Source: Jackrogersella multiformis (taxonomy: Eukaryota; Ascomycota; Sordariomycetes; Xylariales; Hypoxylaceae). From it: a stretch of DNA of 64,000 bases. This document shows positions 1 to 12,138 of this stretch, in pieces. The DNA is taken from contig CADCXD010000004.1 of the NCBI GenBank assembly GCA_902806575.1, forward strand, positions 3,844,001-3,908,000. Direction: 5' to 3'. Within the stretch, counting starts at the first letter, position 1; each line of letters begins with the position of its first letter. The position numbers were made by a program, and so were the translations under genes. The notes under the pieces were generated by a model. That model had not been told where the DNA came from. It did no database searches and saw only the letters and a program-made list of their open reading frames with translations.

Positions 1-559
1 AGGTACGTGGGTAGGTACATATTGGAACTTGCTAGAATTAATTAACCTTGGAAGTGTGCGCAGATGTGGCCCAAGCTCCAGTTGCTAGGGCAACGACGTT
101 GTGACGTTGCAGATCAATAAAACTCAATTGAGATTGGGCAGCAGCCCGATTTGTTTGTCCACAGAGGGTCTGGAAGGTGGGACAACCGTTAATAACAGCA
201 GTAGAGCACACAGCAACTGCCACTAAATCTCGTCACATATTACCGGGAACTTTCTTAGATGAACCCATCCATGGATGCTCCGGTTTTCTTTGTCTAATCT
301 TCAACTTCATCATCACCATCAATCCCACTTTCGACTATCATATTTTGACAAACTGACTAAACATCAATTCTTTAATTCTTCAATCCCGCTTCTATGGGGG
401 TTTAGCTTAGGCTAGTTTTTATACATACCTCATACCTACAATTGCTAGACATCTTACAGAAAGCGATACGGCTTCGGCCCGCGCAAATTCGCAAGTTAGA
501 GAGACATATCATTCCGTCTCTTCAAACAGAAACAACACCATAACATTCTTACCCCGACT
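1..559. other. Upstream region of the coiled-coil gene
   Basis: No coding region is supported here. The one sizeable reading frame (38-223, minus) would begin with GTG and has no recognisable content. The first bases carry an ACGT/AGGTA-type repeat. About 480-559, just before the start codon at 560, is A/C-rich like a fungal 5' leader. Confidence 0.6.
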
Positions 560-3500
560 ATGCCGCCGGTCGAGCGTGACGCCTCGGTCGACCGGCCTGT
601 AAGACATCAACATTCTTCATCAATCAGCGCTATTGTGCCAATGTACGTTCTCTCTCTCCTTCTACAACTATTGTCCAGCGATGTGGCTGTATCGTCGGCT
701 TACCAAGGTTTCTAGGTGGGACAGCTCTGACCCTGAGCGGGCGCCGCCCCCTCTTCCAATGAATCCCCAGTCGCCTGGCGTTAGTACTTCGCGAAGTGGC
801 ACGTCGCTGGCTATCCAATCTGCGCATGCCGCCTTGACTGAAAAGGCGCGCGAGAACGCTCTTGTTCCCTCGCTCGCAAAACGGATGAACGACACATCGC
901 CCGAGCGCGCCTTGGTCCACAGAACAAGCCCTCATAAGCGAATGCAATCCGTGCAGCCGGGCAGTGTTAGAGACCTGAGCCTGATGATCGAGGGCTCGAG
1001 AGATCGCGACTCTGCGAACTCCACCCCTCGAGGCTCACCCGAAAAAGATAGGTCCGCCAGACCATCAACACCAATCCGTGGCAGGGACCACGAAAGAGAA
1101 TCCAACAGAGAAAACAGATCATCCGAAAAGGAGAATACCGCCCCCGGCACACCTACACCCATGCAGCCGAATTTAGCTTCGGTTGGTCGCCCCTCGGGGA
1201 GGAAGCCACCGCAGAGTATCCTTGGTGAAAATACGCCGCAATCTGCTACTATGCTGGCATTACAAAATATGACATACACCACGTCGCGAGACGCCGATTC
1301 GCCTTTAGCAACAGTCACAAACAACTCTACACCCATGATGAAACCGCACCCCTCCACAGAATTCCTTTCAAACCAGCTTCTCACCCTGACCAGCATCGCC
1401 ACCGCCCTCCAGAAGGAGATGTCTCAGCTCAGTCGCCGAAGTAGAGACAATGCTACCGATCTGATGAGCCTCAAAGAGGCTACACATGCTAGAGATGAAG
1501 ATATTCGGAAGAGTTTACGAGAACTGGCTTCGAGCGCTACCTCGGACACTTCTAGATATCATCGAGACAGCTATACTGGTGGGCTATATCTCGACAACAA
1601 GCCATTTAACATGTCACCATCAAAGATGGGAAGACCGGTCTCGCTTCCAAGGATTCCGTCGCCGAATAGTTTCGCTGCGTCCATTGATCGAGAGTCGGTT
1701 TTAAGCACACCATCATTAGTAGGCGGAGAATCACCTGCTACCATGGCGTTGCTAGAAAAGATCATTAGGGATATGGGCACGAAAGATGGCCAGGACTCAA
1801 TCATTGGCCATCTATCTGAGCTAGCCGACAGACTATCCGGTATGGCCTCGGCGACCAAGGTAGAGGAGCTCATCCATCACCTTAAAACCTCTAGCGAACA
1901 CTCGGTTAGCCCCACAAATGGCAACATCGCGGACAAAGCAAGGACGTCGAGTTTCAGCAGTGATGATTCCGGGTCCAAAGTCAGCGGCATGATGAACCAT
2001 AGAGTCGAAAAGTTGCTGAATGGCAAAGAAACCCGGCGAGGTTCGACTACGGCAACGACACGAGTGGGCGAGGTCCTAAACGATGATGTCATAAAGATCA
2101 TCCGTTCTGTTAAGGACAGCGTTGCTCAAGGAGGAGGGATGACAGCCGAGGTTAAGGCCCTTGTCCGGGAGCTTCGAGGCGAGGTTCTCGGAATGGGGAG
2201 AGAAATCAGCAGGAAACTGGATGACTCGCATGGGAAAACCCCTAGCAAGAGTGAGACGGCCAGTCGAGCAGAGCTAGCAAGAATCGTGGAGGAAGGCTTG
2301 GAACAGATAAGAGTCTACATGGCGCAACGCCTCAGGGACCATAGACGAGTGTCATCTGAGGTAGAGAAGCCTGCGATCGATTACCAGGAGATCTATAACG
2401 CCCTGAGGACTGCTCTCAGCGACACGGAAGCGACGCGAAACCACGAGCCTCAGCTGAGTCGAAGTGATGTCATCGAGGCCGTCAAGGATGCCTGGGAGAA
2501 CTACAAGCCCGAGATCGAGATTCAACAAATCGGATTGGAGCGGGACGAAGTCCTTGACTGCTTGAAGGAGGGATTGGAACAATACGCACCACATCACGAG
2601 ACGCCCCAAGGTGCGACTCGCGACGAGGTATTTCAGGCTATTGTCGAAGGACTGAAGCATTATGTGCCCCCACAGATTGATTCACCCGCCAGCCTTTCCC
2701 GGGACGAGGTCATCGAGGCCGTTAGAGAATGCCTCGAGGACTTCGAATTCCCGATTGCCCCCTCGGCGAATGATCTTACCCGCGACGATGTATTGGATGC
2801 TGTCAAGGAGGGCCTAACCTCAACTCAAAGCACTGCACTTGTGCCCCACGGCGGCGAGAACCCGGAGATCATAGAACGACTTCACGATATCATGCAGTAT
2901 ATGCAGGAAGAGTTCAAGGCCGTGTCTGAGGAGGCAAAGCAGAACATCGCTGCGAATGGACGAGACACGGAGCAGGTCTTAGATGCTACCAGAGATGGCT
3001 TTGATCAGCTACGAACGCATATAGAAGGCTATCTCAACAAAGCTATGGGAACTTCTAGCCACGAGGAACTTATGATTAACCTCGAGAATGGCTTTGAACA
3101 ACTTCGCGCGCACATGGACGAATTTGTCGACAAAGTTTCTGGTCCTTCAGGCCAGGGGGAGCTGATGGCGAATATTGCTGATAATCTTGAGCAATTACGA
3201 ACACAAATGGAGAACTCCGCCGACAGAGCGCCTGGCGCTCCCGACCAAGAGGAATTGTCATCGACTCTCGCTAGCAATTTTGATCAATTGCGAGCACACA
3301 TGGAAGGCTATGTCGATAGGGTTTCCGGCGCTTCCAGTCAGGAGGAACTCATGAGCAATGTCGTCAGTAGCTTCGATATCTTCAAAGACGAAGTCTCGGA
3401 GCTTGTTGCCAAGGCCTCAGATGGTTCTAGAGACATTATCAGACAAGAAATTGAGTCGCTGCGAGATACAGTGAACTCTTCTCTTGTTCCTCATGTACCA

Positions 3501-6500
3501 CAGATGAGCGACCACAGGGACGTTCTAGAAGCTATCCGAGACAGCATCGAAAGAATACGCGGAGAGTTGCTCCGTCCTCATGCGGGGACCACCGATATTC
3601 TTGATGCTTTGCATGAAGGCTTCAGCGACTTGCGAATCAGCATCGAGAAGGTGGGCGACAAGCCAGCCGATCTAACTGCCAATGACGAGATTCTCGATGC
3701 TCTCAAATGCGGACTGGACGGTGTTCGAACAAACATCGACTCCCTTCGTGATAATAGCCAGGAAAAAGCCGTGGTTACTATCAATTCTACCGAACCTACC
3801 GAACCAGTACCAAGCAATGCCCTCATTCTCGCTGATCTCGCCAAGCAAGATGACATAAAAAACCTCGAAGTCATGATGACACAACTTAGGATTAAGATGG
3901 ACTCCATAGAAGTACCACAGCCCCAACCAGCGGCAGAAGGCTTATCCAAGGATGATCTCGCGGAGATGGAAGAGATGCTCCGGAACGGCCTGTCCAGAGA
4001 GGACCTAAACGAGATGGAAGAAATGCTCCGAAATATGCAGGAATCGATGACCGGCAGGTCAGGCAATAAAGATGGCGAGCCTTCAGTAAAGCTAGGGAAC
4101 CCTGAAGATGCTTCTACGAAAGAGGATGTGCTAGCTATCGAAACTATCCTTCGAAATGCCAAGGCTCAGTTGGATGAGCTGGTTGACGGAGAGCAAGCTG
4201 TCCGGAAAGACCACGTTGATGCACTTGAAGCTATCGTGCTCGAAACCAAGGAGTCTCTTACGACATTAGCAGGCCAGCTGGAAACTATTTCTCGCAAGGA
4301 GGACATCCTCTCGGTTGAAGCCCTTATAACTCAGATAACTACGAACCTGGACGAGGCAAAAGAGCGTGCCGAGAAATCCCTTGAAGACCCCGAGAAGGTC
4401 ACCAGGACACAGGTTGAGGCGGTCGAGGCGGCCGTCTTCGACGTCAAATCACTCGTCGAGCAGGTGGTCAAATCCGACATCGCAGCGCTTCCCTCCAAAG
4501 ATGACCTCAAGAGCCTGGAAGATACCGTTAAAGAACTCAAGGAGAACACCACGACGCATGCAGAATCCAACGCGAAGGCTTTCGAAGAGCAACAAGCCGG
4601 GACCGTTGGCGTTGGCGAGCGGGTCACAGAAGTCAAAGCCTTTTTGGAGCAGTTCCAGGGCTTGGTCAAGGAGAGACTCGAGACCGGTGGCGACGCTGTT
4701 GAGTCATTAGGCAAGCTCCTCGAGGGCCTGAGCGAAACAGTGCACCAGAATGCCGACATCGGTAGCAATCTAAAGGAAATGTTCGAGTTAGTAAAGTCGG
4801 AATTCGAAGAATCCAAGTCTGGTGTACTAGGTGCTAAGCTGGACACGGACGAGAAAATCAAAGAAACCACCGAGGCTCTAGGAAGCAAGCTCGATGAGAA
4901 GATTTCCGAACTCGTAACCAAGTATGACGAATTCCAGCTTGTCTTGGAAGACCGGACAAAGGCTTCGGAAGAGAGGGACGAGGGGATGAAAGCTGCAATG
5001 GTTAACACGAATACGATTGCGGAAGAACTCAAAGTCCTAATTGATACTCTCGGCTCAACTGTTACTGACTCGCTCGAGAAGATGGAGGAAGCTTCAAAGA
5101 CTGTCTTTGAGAAGGTCGAAACGCTCTACGGCAAAACTGAGGATAACCATGCGGATGGCAAGATCGAGCATCAGATGACCCGTGACCATGTCAAGCAAGC
5201 GATCACCGCCGTCGAGGGTCTCCAAGGTCACGTTGGCGACTACCAGCCAAAGATCCTCGATTCCATCAAGGAGGTGCTCCTTATTGTTGGGCAGCACTAT
5301 GAGCATTCCAGGACCTCGGAGAACGGAATCCTCAAAAAGATCGAGGACGCCAAGCCCGAGCCCCTTATGCTGCCACCTCCCCCGGAGAGATACGATGACA
5401 GTATGGTGCAGTCAAAACTAGACAAGCTGGACAGCGAGATGCTCTCTATGCGAGGAATCTTGGATAGTGAGATGCATTCGAAGCTGAACAAGCTGGTCGA
5501 CCACACAAACACCGCGAACAAGGCATACGCACAGCTGTATACTCTCGACATGGTGCACCAGCAGGTCGTGAAGACAGCCGCCGACATCTCGGAGTTTCTC
5601 TCGTCGCAAAAGCAGCGTATCCACGATGAGCATGAAGATCACGAAAAGACTCTTCAGGAGACAACAATCCAACTGGAGCGCCAGAAGGCCGAGAAGGATC
5701 AAGTCGAAATCAACTTACTTTACCTTAAAGACGAGGAAGCACAAATACGTGACAGCATCCTCGCCTTAAGGGCCGAGCAAGAATCGCTCACTCGACAAAA
5801 GACCCGGCTGACCGCAGACGTCTCCTCTCTCGAGACTGCCCTTCACCTTCGCCGGGAAGAACTCCAAGCAATGGATGCTCGAGCTGAAGGTTTGGAACGC
5901 AGGATACTTGAGGGCGTCCTAGACCATTCTCGTGCCTTGCTCATGACTAAATCCTCTACTTTCAAGGGTCGCGAAGCTATGAGCCGCAAGCGTGTGCCTG
6001 GCGCTAGATCCAGCTTAGGACCCGGTGATGACGTCAACTCTGTCCCAAGGCAGTCCAAACCGCGGACGGCAGTTAACATGGCAGTGAATGGCAGAGCCAG
6101 CCTGATCCCACAAAATTCTGCAAGCAACGGTCGTCGGATCCTGAGTCTTAACCAGATCACGAACAATGTCCCTACGGGTGGTATCAAGCGTAGCCAGAGC
6201 GTTCGTACCCCGGCCGTTGCCGGATTACGGAAGCGTAGCTGGGCGCCGGGGAAAACCGGCGCTCGTAAGGGCTATGGCGACCTAGATATGGACAAGGAGA
6301 ATGTGGACCTGGTGCGCGAAAGCGAAGAGGAGGCGCGCGAAGATTCCCCTGCCCCCGAGTCCGAGCCTGACACGCCTACACAAGTGGGAGAAGAGACTGT
6401 AGTAATTGGGGCTCCTGCTGATGAATATTCCGAGGACGAAGAAAGCGACGAGGATGGTACGGAGATGACACCCAAGCCCAAAGCAGACGATGTAGACGAC

Positions 6501-6746
6501 GTGGAGGAGACAGGCGAGGCAGAGAGCGAGGCTGATACGATGAGACACTCGAGCCTTGGAACTACCGTCATTTCAGGTGCGGATACGGAGAGCGGATACA
6601 CCAGCGACGACCAAAGTCACAGCGAGTGGACCGAAAGCGCTGTCGGCACCGAGAGCGCATTCGGTGCGGATAGCGTCATCTCGGAAAGCATCGCCGACAC
6701 AGATAGCATCGCGGGCGACGGCGAAGTCTTGGTGTATAACACATAA
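560..6746 (+). CDS. Giant coiled-coil repeat protein, 2037 aa, function unknown
   Basis: I place the start at ATG 560 rather than inside the long open frame, which has no early ATG. Exon 1 is 560-642, the intron 643-715 (GTACGT...TAG) and exon 2 716-6746, which joins in frame to read MWDSSDPERAPPPLP. The N-terminal 400 residues or so are Ser/Pro/Arg-rich and disordered. Three kinds of internal repeat follow. Residues about 609-730 carry SRDEVIEAVKEGLE-like units, about 786-930 carry QEELMxNxxxxFDQLRAHMEGYVD-like units of roughly 33 residues, and about 1160-1300 carry KEDxLxVExxI-like units. A long coiled coil lies at about 1650-1770. The tail is first basic, then very acidic and Ser-rich. No catalytic motif is visible. 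Its style resembles fungal proteins annotated as chromosome segregation ATPase-like, but no ATPase motif is seen, so a structural or tethering role is only inferred. Confidence 0.85.
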
Positions 6747-8071
6747 TGACTGTACTATCTAGCACGACATGGTGTTCTAGCCTCGAAATAAATCGAGGTG
6801 GCGCGGGAGTCTGAATCGGAGTACGGCGGGGTGGCTTTATCTGCTTCGCTTTTTACATTCATGTCTTGTTGATCATGCCAGCCGGATAGGAATGAGGAGG
6901 TCATGCTTGGGGGATGAGGATATGTTTTTGGTACGCCTCCGGGGCCGTATTTTTGTCGCAGGCGGGCAGACGGGCAGACGGGCGGGCGTCTAATAGGACG
7001 GGCGGACGGACGAAGGGCAAGGGAGGGGAAAGGAGGAAGGAAGGAAAGGAAGGAAAGGGGAGTGCCCGCTTTGCTCTTCTTGTCTTTTTATTTTTTTCCT
7101 CGTCTCTCCTCTTTCCAAACCCTTAGTTTTTTTTGGTGTTGGAGTCTGCGTCGGTGTCCGCGTCGGTGGTTCGAAGATGGAAGTTGGAGGTTTCCCTGTC
7201 TTGATGGAAGAAGGATATGATACTTGTTGTTTTAGTTTACGCTTCACGCCTGCGGGTAACAGATTAGTTACGTTACGTTACGTATTCAATGGAAACGGGG
7301 TATGGATCATTCATCACTTTGGAACTCTATCAGGTTAACCTTTTTTAAGAGTACCTAAGGGGCTTTTTCAATGGAAGCTTAGGTGGAGGTAGGGAAGGCT
7401 AGGTTAAGCTAGGTTTGGTGGTGGCGGAGCTGGAGCTGGCTTGCTGCGTGGGGGGAGGGGGAGGATACCTATCAAGATTGTTATTATACTATAAATGAGG
7501 AAGCAGCAGCAACGGCTGTATGAGGTGAAGACGAATAGGATGAGGAGAGAGGCTGTATGGGTACGAGTAAGAAAAGGAACAGGAATAGGTCCTGCTTCTT
7601 CCTCGTAGTGGTAGTATTACATACCTAGATAGGTATATTCACGATAATAACGACGGACGATTTCACCATCCCCCCTTTTCTAATTACACAAGTGAGGTTC
7701 AAGTGACTTGCCAGCATTTTCGAAAAACACGCGTTGTTATGTTTGCCCCTAAGAAACGAGACGTAGATGATTTAATGGTGTATAATGATATAATTCTATT
7801 CGTACCTATGGTATCTATCTATACTGTGTATATCGTGTCTTTACGAGCGCTTTGAGAGACGAATCAAAGTAGACGGTAGGTACAGACTAAGAGGTAGGTG
7901 CCCGTCGCCCTATCTATCCGGCATCGCCATTGAGCCAACCAACCAAGACACCTATACCCAGTCTATCGACAGTATCCCAACGGCCAACGGGGAATCAAAC
8001 AAGCAACCCCGTTTTCCTTTTCTTTTCCTTCCCTCTTTCTGATGACTCCTTGCCCCTTCCCCCCCTCCCAG
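6747..8071. other. Intergenic region between convergent genes
   Basis: This holds the 3' ends of the coiled-coil gene (+) and the seryl-tRNA synthetase gene (-). I see no gene. Contents are a G-rich tandem repeat and purine tract (6961-7060), T/A-rich stretches and short TACCTAGATAGGTA-type motifs near 7620. The small open frames here are low-complexity. Confidence 0.6.
6961..7060. repeat. GGGCAGAC/GGGCGGAC repeat and purine tract
   Basis: 6961-7016 is an imperfect tandem array of 8-base G-rich units. It is followed without a break by an almost pure G/A tract (GGAAGGAAAGGAAGG type). The plus strand has many GGG runs and could form G-quadruplexes. It lies just past the 3' end of the coiled-coil gene. 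Confidence 0.8.
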
Positions 8072-9711
8072 TTACCGCTTCCCCCTCCCGTTGTCATCGG
8101 CACGCCGATGCCTACCCCTGATCCTGTCCTTGCCGTCCATCCACGGGCGCAGGCACTCGGGCACGGCGACGCTCATGTCGGCCTCGTCCCAGCCGTTCTC
8201 CAGCAGCGCGGCGATGACGCGGGGGGCGGCGAGCGCGGTGCCGTTGACGGTCCAGGGGTGCGCGAACTTGCCGCCGGCGGAGCGCGTGCGGGTGGCGAGC
8301 CGCCGCGTCTGGTAGTCGGTGCAGATGCTGGCGCTGGTGACCTCGCCCCAGCCGCCGCCGCCGTGCTCGGGGTCGCGCCGGCTCGGGAAGAAGGCCTCGA
8401 TGTCGCGCTTGCGCGAGGCCGACGCGCCGAGGTCCGACGCCGGCATCTCCAGCACGCGGCAGTGCAGGCCGAGGCCCCGCAGGATCGCGGTCTGCAGGCC
8501 GAGGATCTCGTCGAAGACCGCGGCCGCGGCGTCCTCCGAGGGCGGCGTCCACGCGAACATCTCCACCTTGGTGAACTCGTGCACCCGGTACAGGCCCTTG
8601 GTGTCGGCGCCCCGGGCCCCGGCCTCGGCGCGGTAGCACCGCGACGCGGCCACGTGCTTCAGGGGGAGGCCGGCGGCTTCCACGACCGAGCCGGCCTTCA
8701 TGCCCGCGAGCGGGATCTCGGCGGTGCCGGCGAGGCAGCGCTCGGGCTTGCGGTTGACGTCGGCGTCGGGCTGGTTGAGGGTGTATATCTGCTGCTCGCC
8801 GTTCTGGTCGCGCGGTTGGAACCCGCAGGCCGCGGTTATGTGGCTGTACACGATGCTGGGCGGCGACACTTGGCGCCAGCCCAGTCCTTGCTTGGTTACG
8901 ACGGCCAGCGCGTAGTTGGTAAGGGCTTGCTCTAGCTGCGCGCCTTCGTCTACTAGATAATACCAGCCCCAGCCAGACGCCGCGCCAGCAGCGGCCAGGT
9001 CAAGCAGCCCCAGCTCGGATCCTATATGCACATGGGACCGCCAGACTCGATCCGACGACGAGGGCGCCGGCTCCGGGTGATCGTTGATATAGCTTATGAC
9101 ACGAGGTATGCCATCGCGAGGCGTCTTGGGGCTCGTAAAATTGGGAATGGCCAGCGCGAGCTCCGTCATTTGTGCCTCGAGGTAGCCCTCTTCTTTCTCG
9201 ATACTCGAGAGTTGGTCTTTGAGGTCTCTCGCCTCTTCTATGAGCTCCGGTTTTGTTCTAGTTTTACCATCCTCGCCTAGGGGAGAGTTGGGCTCATTAT
9301 GGCGCGGCGTATAGCATTGGTTTTCTCGCGTAGGCCGCGGCCATTTCTTTGGGCGTCTTTCCATCGACCAAACAGTTCGATTATGCGGTTGGGATACGTG
9401 CTTTGGGTCTCATAATTCCGGTCGAGGCAGTTCTGCTCGTACAGCAAAGGGTTCTCGCGGATATGCCTCAGGTCGAGAGAAGGCTTCGGGGCCGTCGATG
9501 GTCGGTATGGGATCGGAACATCATTCGAGTTTGGTTTTAGTTCATTGGGGTTTGGCTTTAGTTCATCAGAGCTAGCCTTGGAGTCATATCTACAGCTAGA
9601 GCTAGAGAGTAGACGCTTTGCTTTGAGATTAAGAAAGAGACGTTGCCTTCTTTCGTGTCCAACCAGGCGGCATTGGAGACACACAAAGGGTGGTTTAGGT
9701 ACCTTTATCAT
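8072..9711 (-). CDS. DIA4: Mitochondrial seryl-tRNA synthetase, with an apparent 1-nt frameshift
   Basis: Charges mitochondrial tRNA-Ser with serine. Translation from ATG 9711 gives an Arg/Ser-rich presequence, then the SerRS N-terminal helical arm (LDLRHIRENPLLYEQN, then GRWKDAQRNGRGLREKTNAI). That frame closes at a TAG near 9277. The family sequence resumes at once in the -1 frame (KPELIEEARDLKDQL) and runs to 8072 with class II landmarks: TAEIPLAGM, the motif 2 region GLYRVHEFTKVEMF, and motif 3 NGTALAAPRVIAALLE. No GT donor lies between the conserved halves, so an intron cannot explain the shift. One extra base in the C4 run near 9280 would give about 546 aa, normal for the family. The gene is much more GC-rich than its neighbours. 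Product identity is firm, intactness is not. Confidence 0.85.
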
Positions 9712-10340
9712 GTCAACAGAGGCTCAACATGAAATGTGCCTTGAATTGGAGAAAATTGAGTAGTCGAATAAAGAGTTAATACCGCAGAGTGGGATGTTGA
9801 AGTTAAAATGTTGAAGTTGAAAAATTGAAGTATCGTTCCATTTGCGAATCTTTTTTGGAGTAGCTTCCTGTCCCGCATTTTACAGGGGTAGCTCTTTCTC
9901 CCTACTAGATACCCCACAGTACATCCTTTGCCAGCTTTAACCGGGCAGCCAGGCACCGGGGTGCATTGCCATCATGAATTCAGTAGCAGGTACGGTTTAC
10001 ACATTAACACCTAGGTACGTACCTAGGTACGTACGGAACAGCGGGTATACCATTATACAAAAAGGTACGAATTATGAATACGAATTGTGAATTACTTCAA
10101 TACCTAGGTACCTAGGTAGGTAGACAGGCGATATATAAAATCACATCAAGTCACATCATAATCAAGAGTGAAAAAAGAAACAACTAAGCTTTAACAAATA
10201 ATAGTCGTTTCTAAAGTTCCAATGGCCAGAATGATATTGTGATAGGGTATCTCTACAACCAAAAATCGTAAAAGTTCCCTCTGCATCATCCCTCGTTACC
10301 CACGGCGGCAGAACCACCAGACCTCCAGCCCCTAAACGAG
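9712..10340. other. Intergenic region with ACCTAGGT palindromes
   Basis: Lies between the Arp10-like gene and the seryl-tRNA synthetase gene, both minus strand, so it should hold the synthetase promoter and the Arp10 3' UTR. The middle contains two dense ACCTAGGTA clusters (10007-10034 and 10101-10122). No gene is seen. Confidence 0.6.
10007..10122. repeat. ACCTAGGT/TACGT palindrome clusters
   Basis: 10009-10028 is a perfect 20-bp palindrome, ACCTAGGTACGTACCTAGGT. A second cluster at 10101-10122 reads TACCTAGGTACCTAGGTAGG. Both belong to the dispersed ACCT/AGGT family found across the window's intergenic DNA. Confidence 0.85.
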
Positions 10341-12138
10341 TTAAATTGAACCCCATACCCCCAGAGTCCAGTTGCTACTAGCCTGGGAGGCTTGACCTCT
10401 TATCAAACCTCCGGCGCCCATGCTCTGCCTCTGCTGTGCTTTGATATCGACCTCGCTAGGTCGGCAAGCGCCGTTGACGCCGTGTTGAAGCCAAAGATCC
10501 CGATCGACAGTAGCCAAAGCGGGGATCTTAAGCTGTGTTGCCATGCTTGCTCCGCACCAAGGACCGAGAGAATCCAGTACCCGAAGCGTACCTTGGACAA
10601 GGGGCTTATAGTTCCTTTCCTTCTTGATCATTTCTTCTACCTGATCAATCTCGGGAGGCAAATGTGCTGGGTTGGCGGGTGGCGCCGTCTCGCTCCCTTC
10701 CGCGTTGCTATTCTCTACCTGAACAGAGATGGGAATGGGACCTTCGCCAGATTGACGGCTACCGTTCCGCCGTAGTTTTGGGTTTGCCTTATATTGATCG
10801 ACCCCCTTTCCTCTAATGGGGTCCCAGCCCCGCTCTTTAGCCAAAAGAGAAACCTCGTCGAAGATACGTCCCTTAAGTCCGATAATATTCGAGCAGCCCC
10901 CGGTGAAGATAATGCGCGTCATGCAAATTGCGCGAACATCCAATGGAAGCTGTAGCAGAGCCCGATAGGCTAGTAGGTGAATAGGGATTTCATGGTCATC
11001 GAAGCAAGAAGGCGAAACATGAGGTTCGAAAAACACTGCCTCGCATGGTTCGGCCAAGTCCGCAAACGGGATTTCCACCGTCTTAGGGGGGTTACAAGAG
11101 TCGAGAGTAACTACCATAGGTGAACGGTCTTCGGCCGGTGGTACTGTTTCGGTCTCGTCCTGTTCGTGAAGCGTGGGCAACCCTTCAGTGGTGTCTTGTG
11201 CTGGTTGTCCTGTAGCCCTCTTGCACCAAAGCATACGAGTTGCGAATTCTTCGCATTCCTCAAAGCTTACGGCGCTATCCTCTAACTTGTCATCGGCGCG
11301 TTCTGTCCGGGCGGTACTCGGCCGCCCTCGGGTCATATTCGCTAAGAACTCGTACGTCTCTTCTACTAACAGCTTGCCGGCTCTGACGGTCCTCCAACTA
11401 CATACCTCTCTAAGCTCATAGACAGCGGTAATCGTTGTTTCATGCCAGCCAATGTCAATGACTAAAGATGATCGAGTGCCCGCAGCTATCGCAGACGTGA
11501 CAGGAGACGAAAGAAGTGATATAGAGGGGGCCTGGAAGCGGTTGAAGGCGGTGTCGAGAACCGAAGAGATTAGTGGTATGGGGAGCGTCGGCGGTAAAAT
11601 TAGGGTTAGTCTTCTCGGTCTCGAGTCAATGAGTAAATATCTAGAAGTATATAAGTTAATTCCAATGATACGAATAAGAGCATCAACTAAAGTGAACGCA
11701 CTTGGTGAAGGCATCCCTAAGCTCGCGCTCAAGCTTATCTCCGATCAGAGATATATCTTGACCCCTCACGTCGAGTTGCCATAACTCATAATCTGCTCCC
11801 CACGGCTTCCCGGAAGCCCTCTTGCGCCAATCGGCCTGATAACCGGCATCCCAGGCCCTAAAGTCACCGGCGCGTCTCTGCTGCTCTGGACCAAACGACA
11901 CGATCTTCTTAGGAGCGGCGTCGCCCGCAAAGCCGAGGCGCAATTTCCGAGAACCTAGTTCGAGAATGATTATCTCGTCATCGGCCCGCAAAGTCGATGG
12001 GGATCCAAAGGCCGAGGGAACTATGGTCCGCGGGGGCGTGTGAGGCGTACTTGGTAGCGCCTGGATTGATGAACGGTCGCCAGCGCGTATGCTAGATACG
12101 ATCCGATGGGGGATACTAAGACCCGCGCTCGACGACAT
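10341..12138 (-). CDS. ARP10: Actin-related protein, Arp10/Arp11-like (dynactin pointed end)
   Basis: Two exons, 12138-11702 and 11640-10341, are separated by a 61-nt intron (GTGCGT...CTAG) and encode 578 aa. Actin-fold landmarks are in order: IIILELGSRKLRLGFAGDAAP (phosphate 1 region), SLVIDIGWHETTITAVYE (phosphate 2 region), GGCSNIIGLKGRIFDE (adenosine-binding region) and a C-terminal GPWCGASMATQL matching actin's GGSIL segment. Between the second and third lies a long acidic, Thr/Pro-rich insertion absent from actin. In the Arp10/Arp11 family (Neurospora ro-7) the protein caps the pointed end of the Arp1 filament of dynactin, needed for dynein transport and nuclear positioning. The divergent sequence fits Arp10/11 better than actin or Arp1. 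It starts head-to-head with the YEN1 gene. Confidence 0.8.

Noticed and set aside
38..223. 61-aa minus-strand frame beginning MAVAVCSTAV
   Set aside because: The first codon is GTG, there is no family resemblance, and it is short and isolated near the window edge.
8042..8935. Long plus-strand frame (297 aa) over the seryl-tRNA synthetase
   Set aside because: An antisense shadow in very GC-rich DNA. The minus strand encodes clear SerRS motifs.
9277..9364. Intron as the explanation of the seryl-tRNA synthetase frame change
   Set aside because: The only GT-AG pair that would join the frames (a GTCGAT donor to the CCCTAG acceptor) removes the conserved GRWKDAQRNGRGLREKTNAI arm. No other donor lies before the stop.
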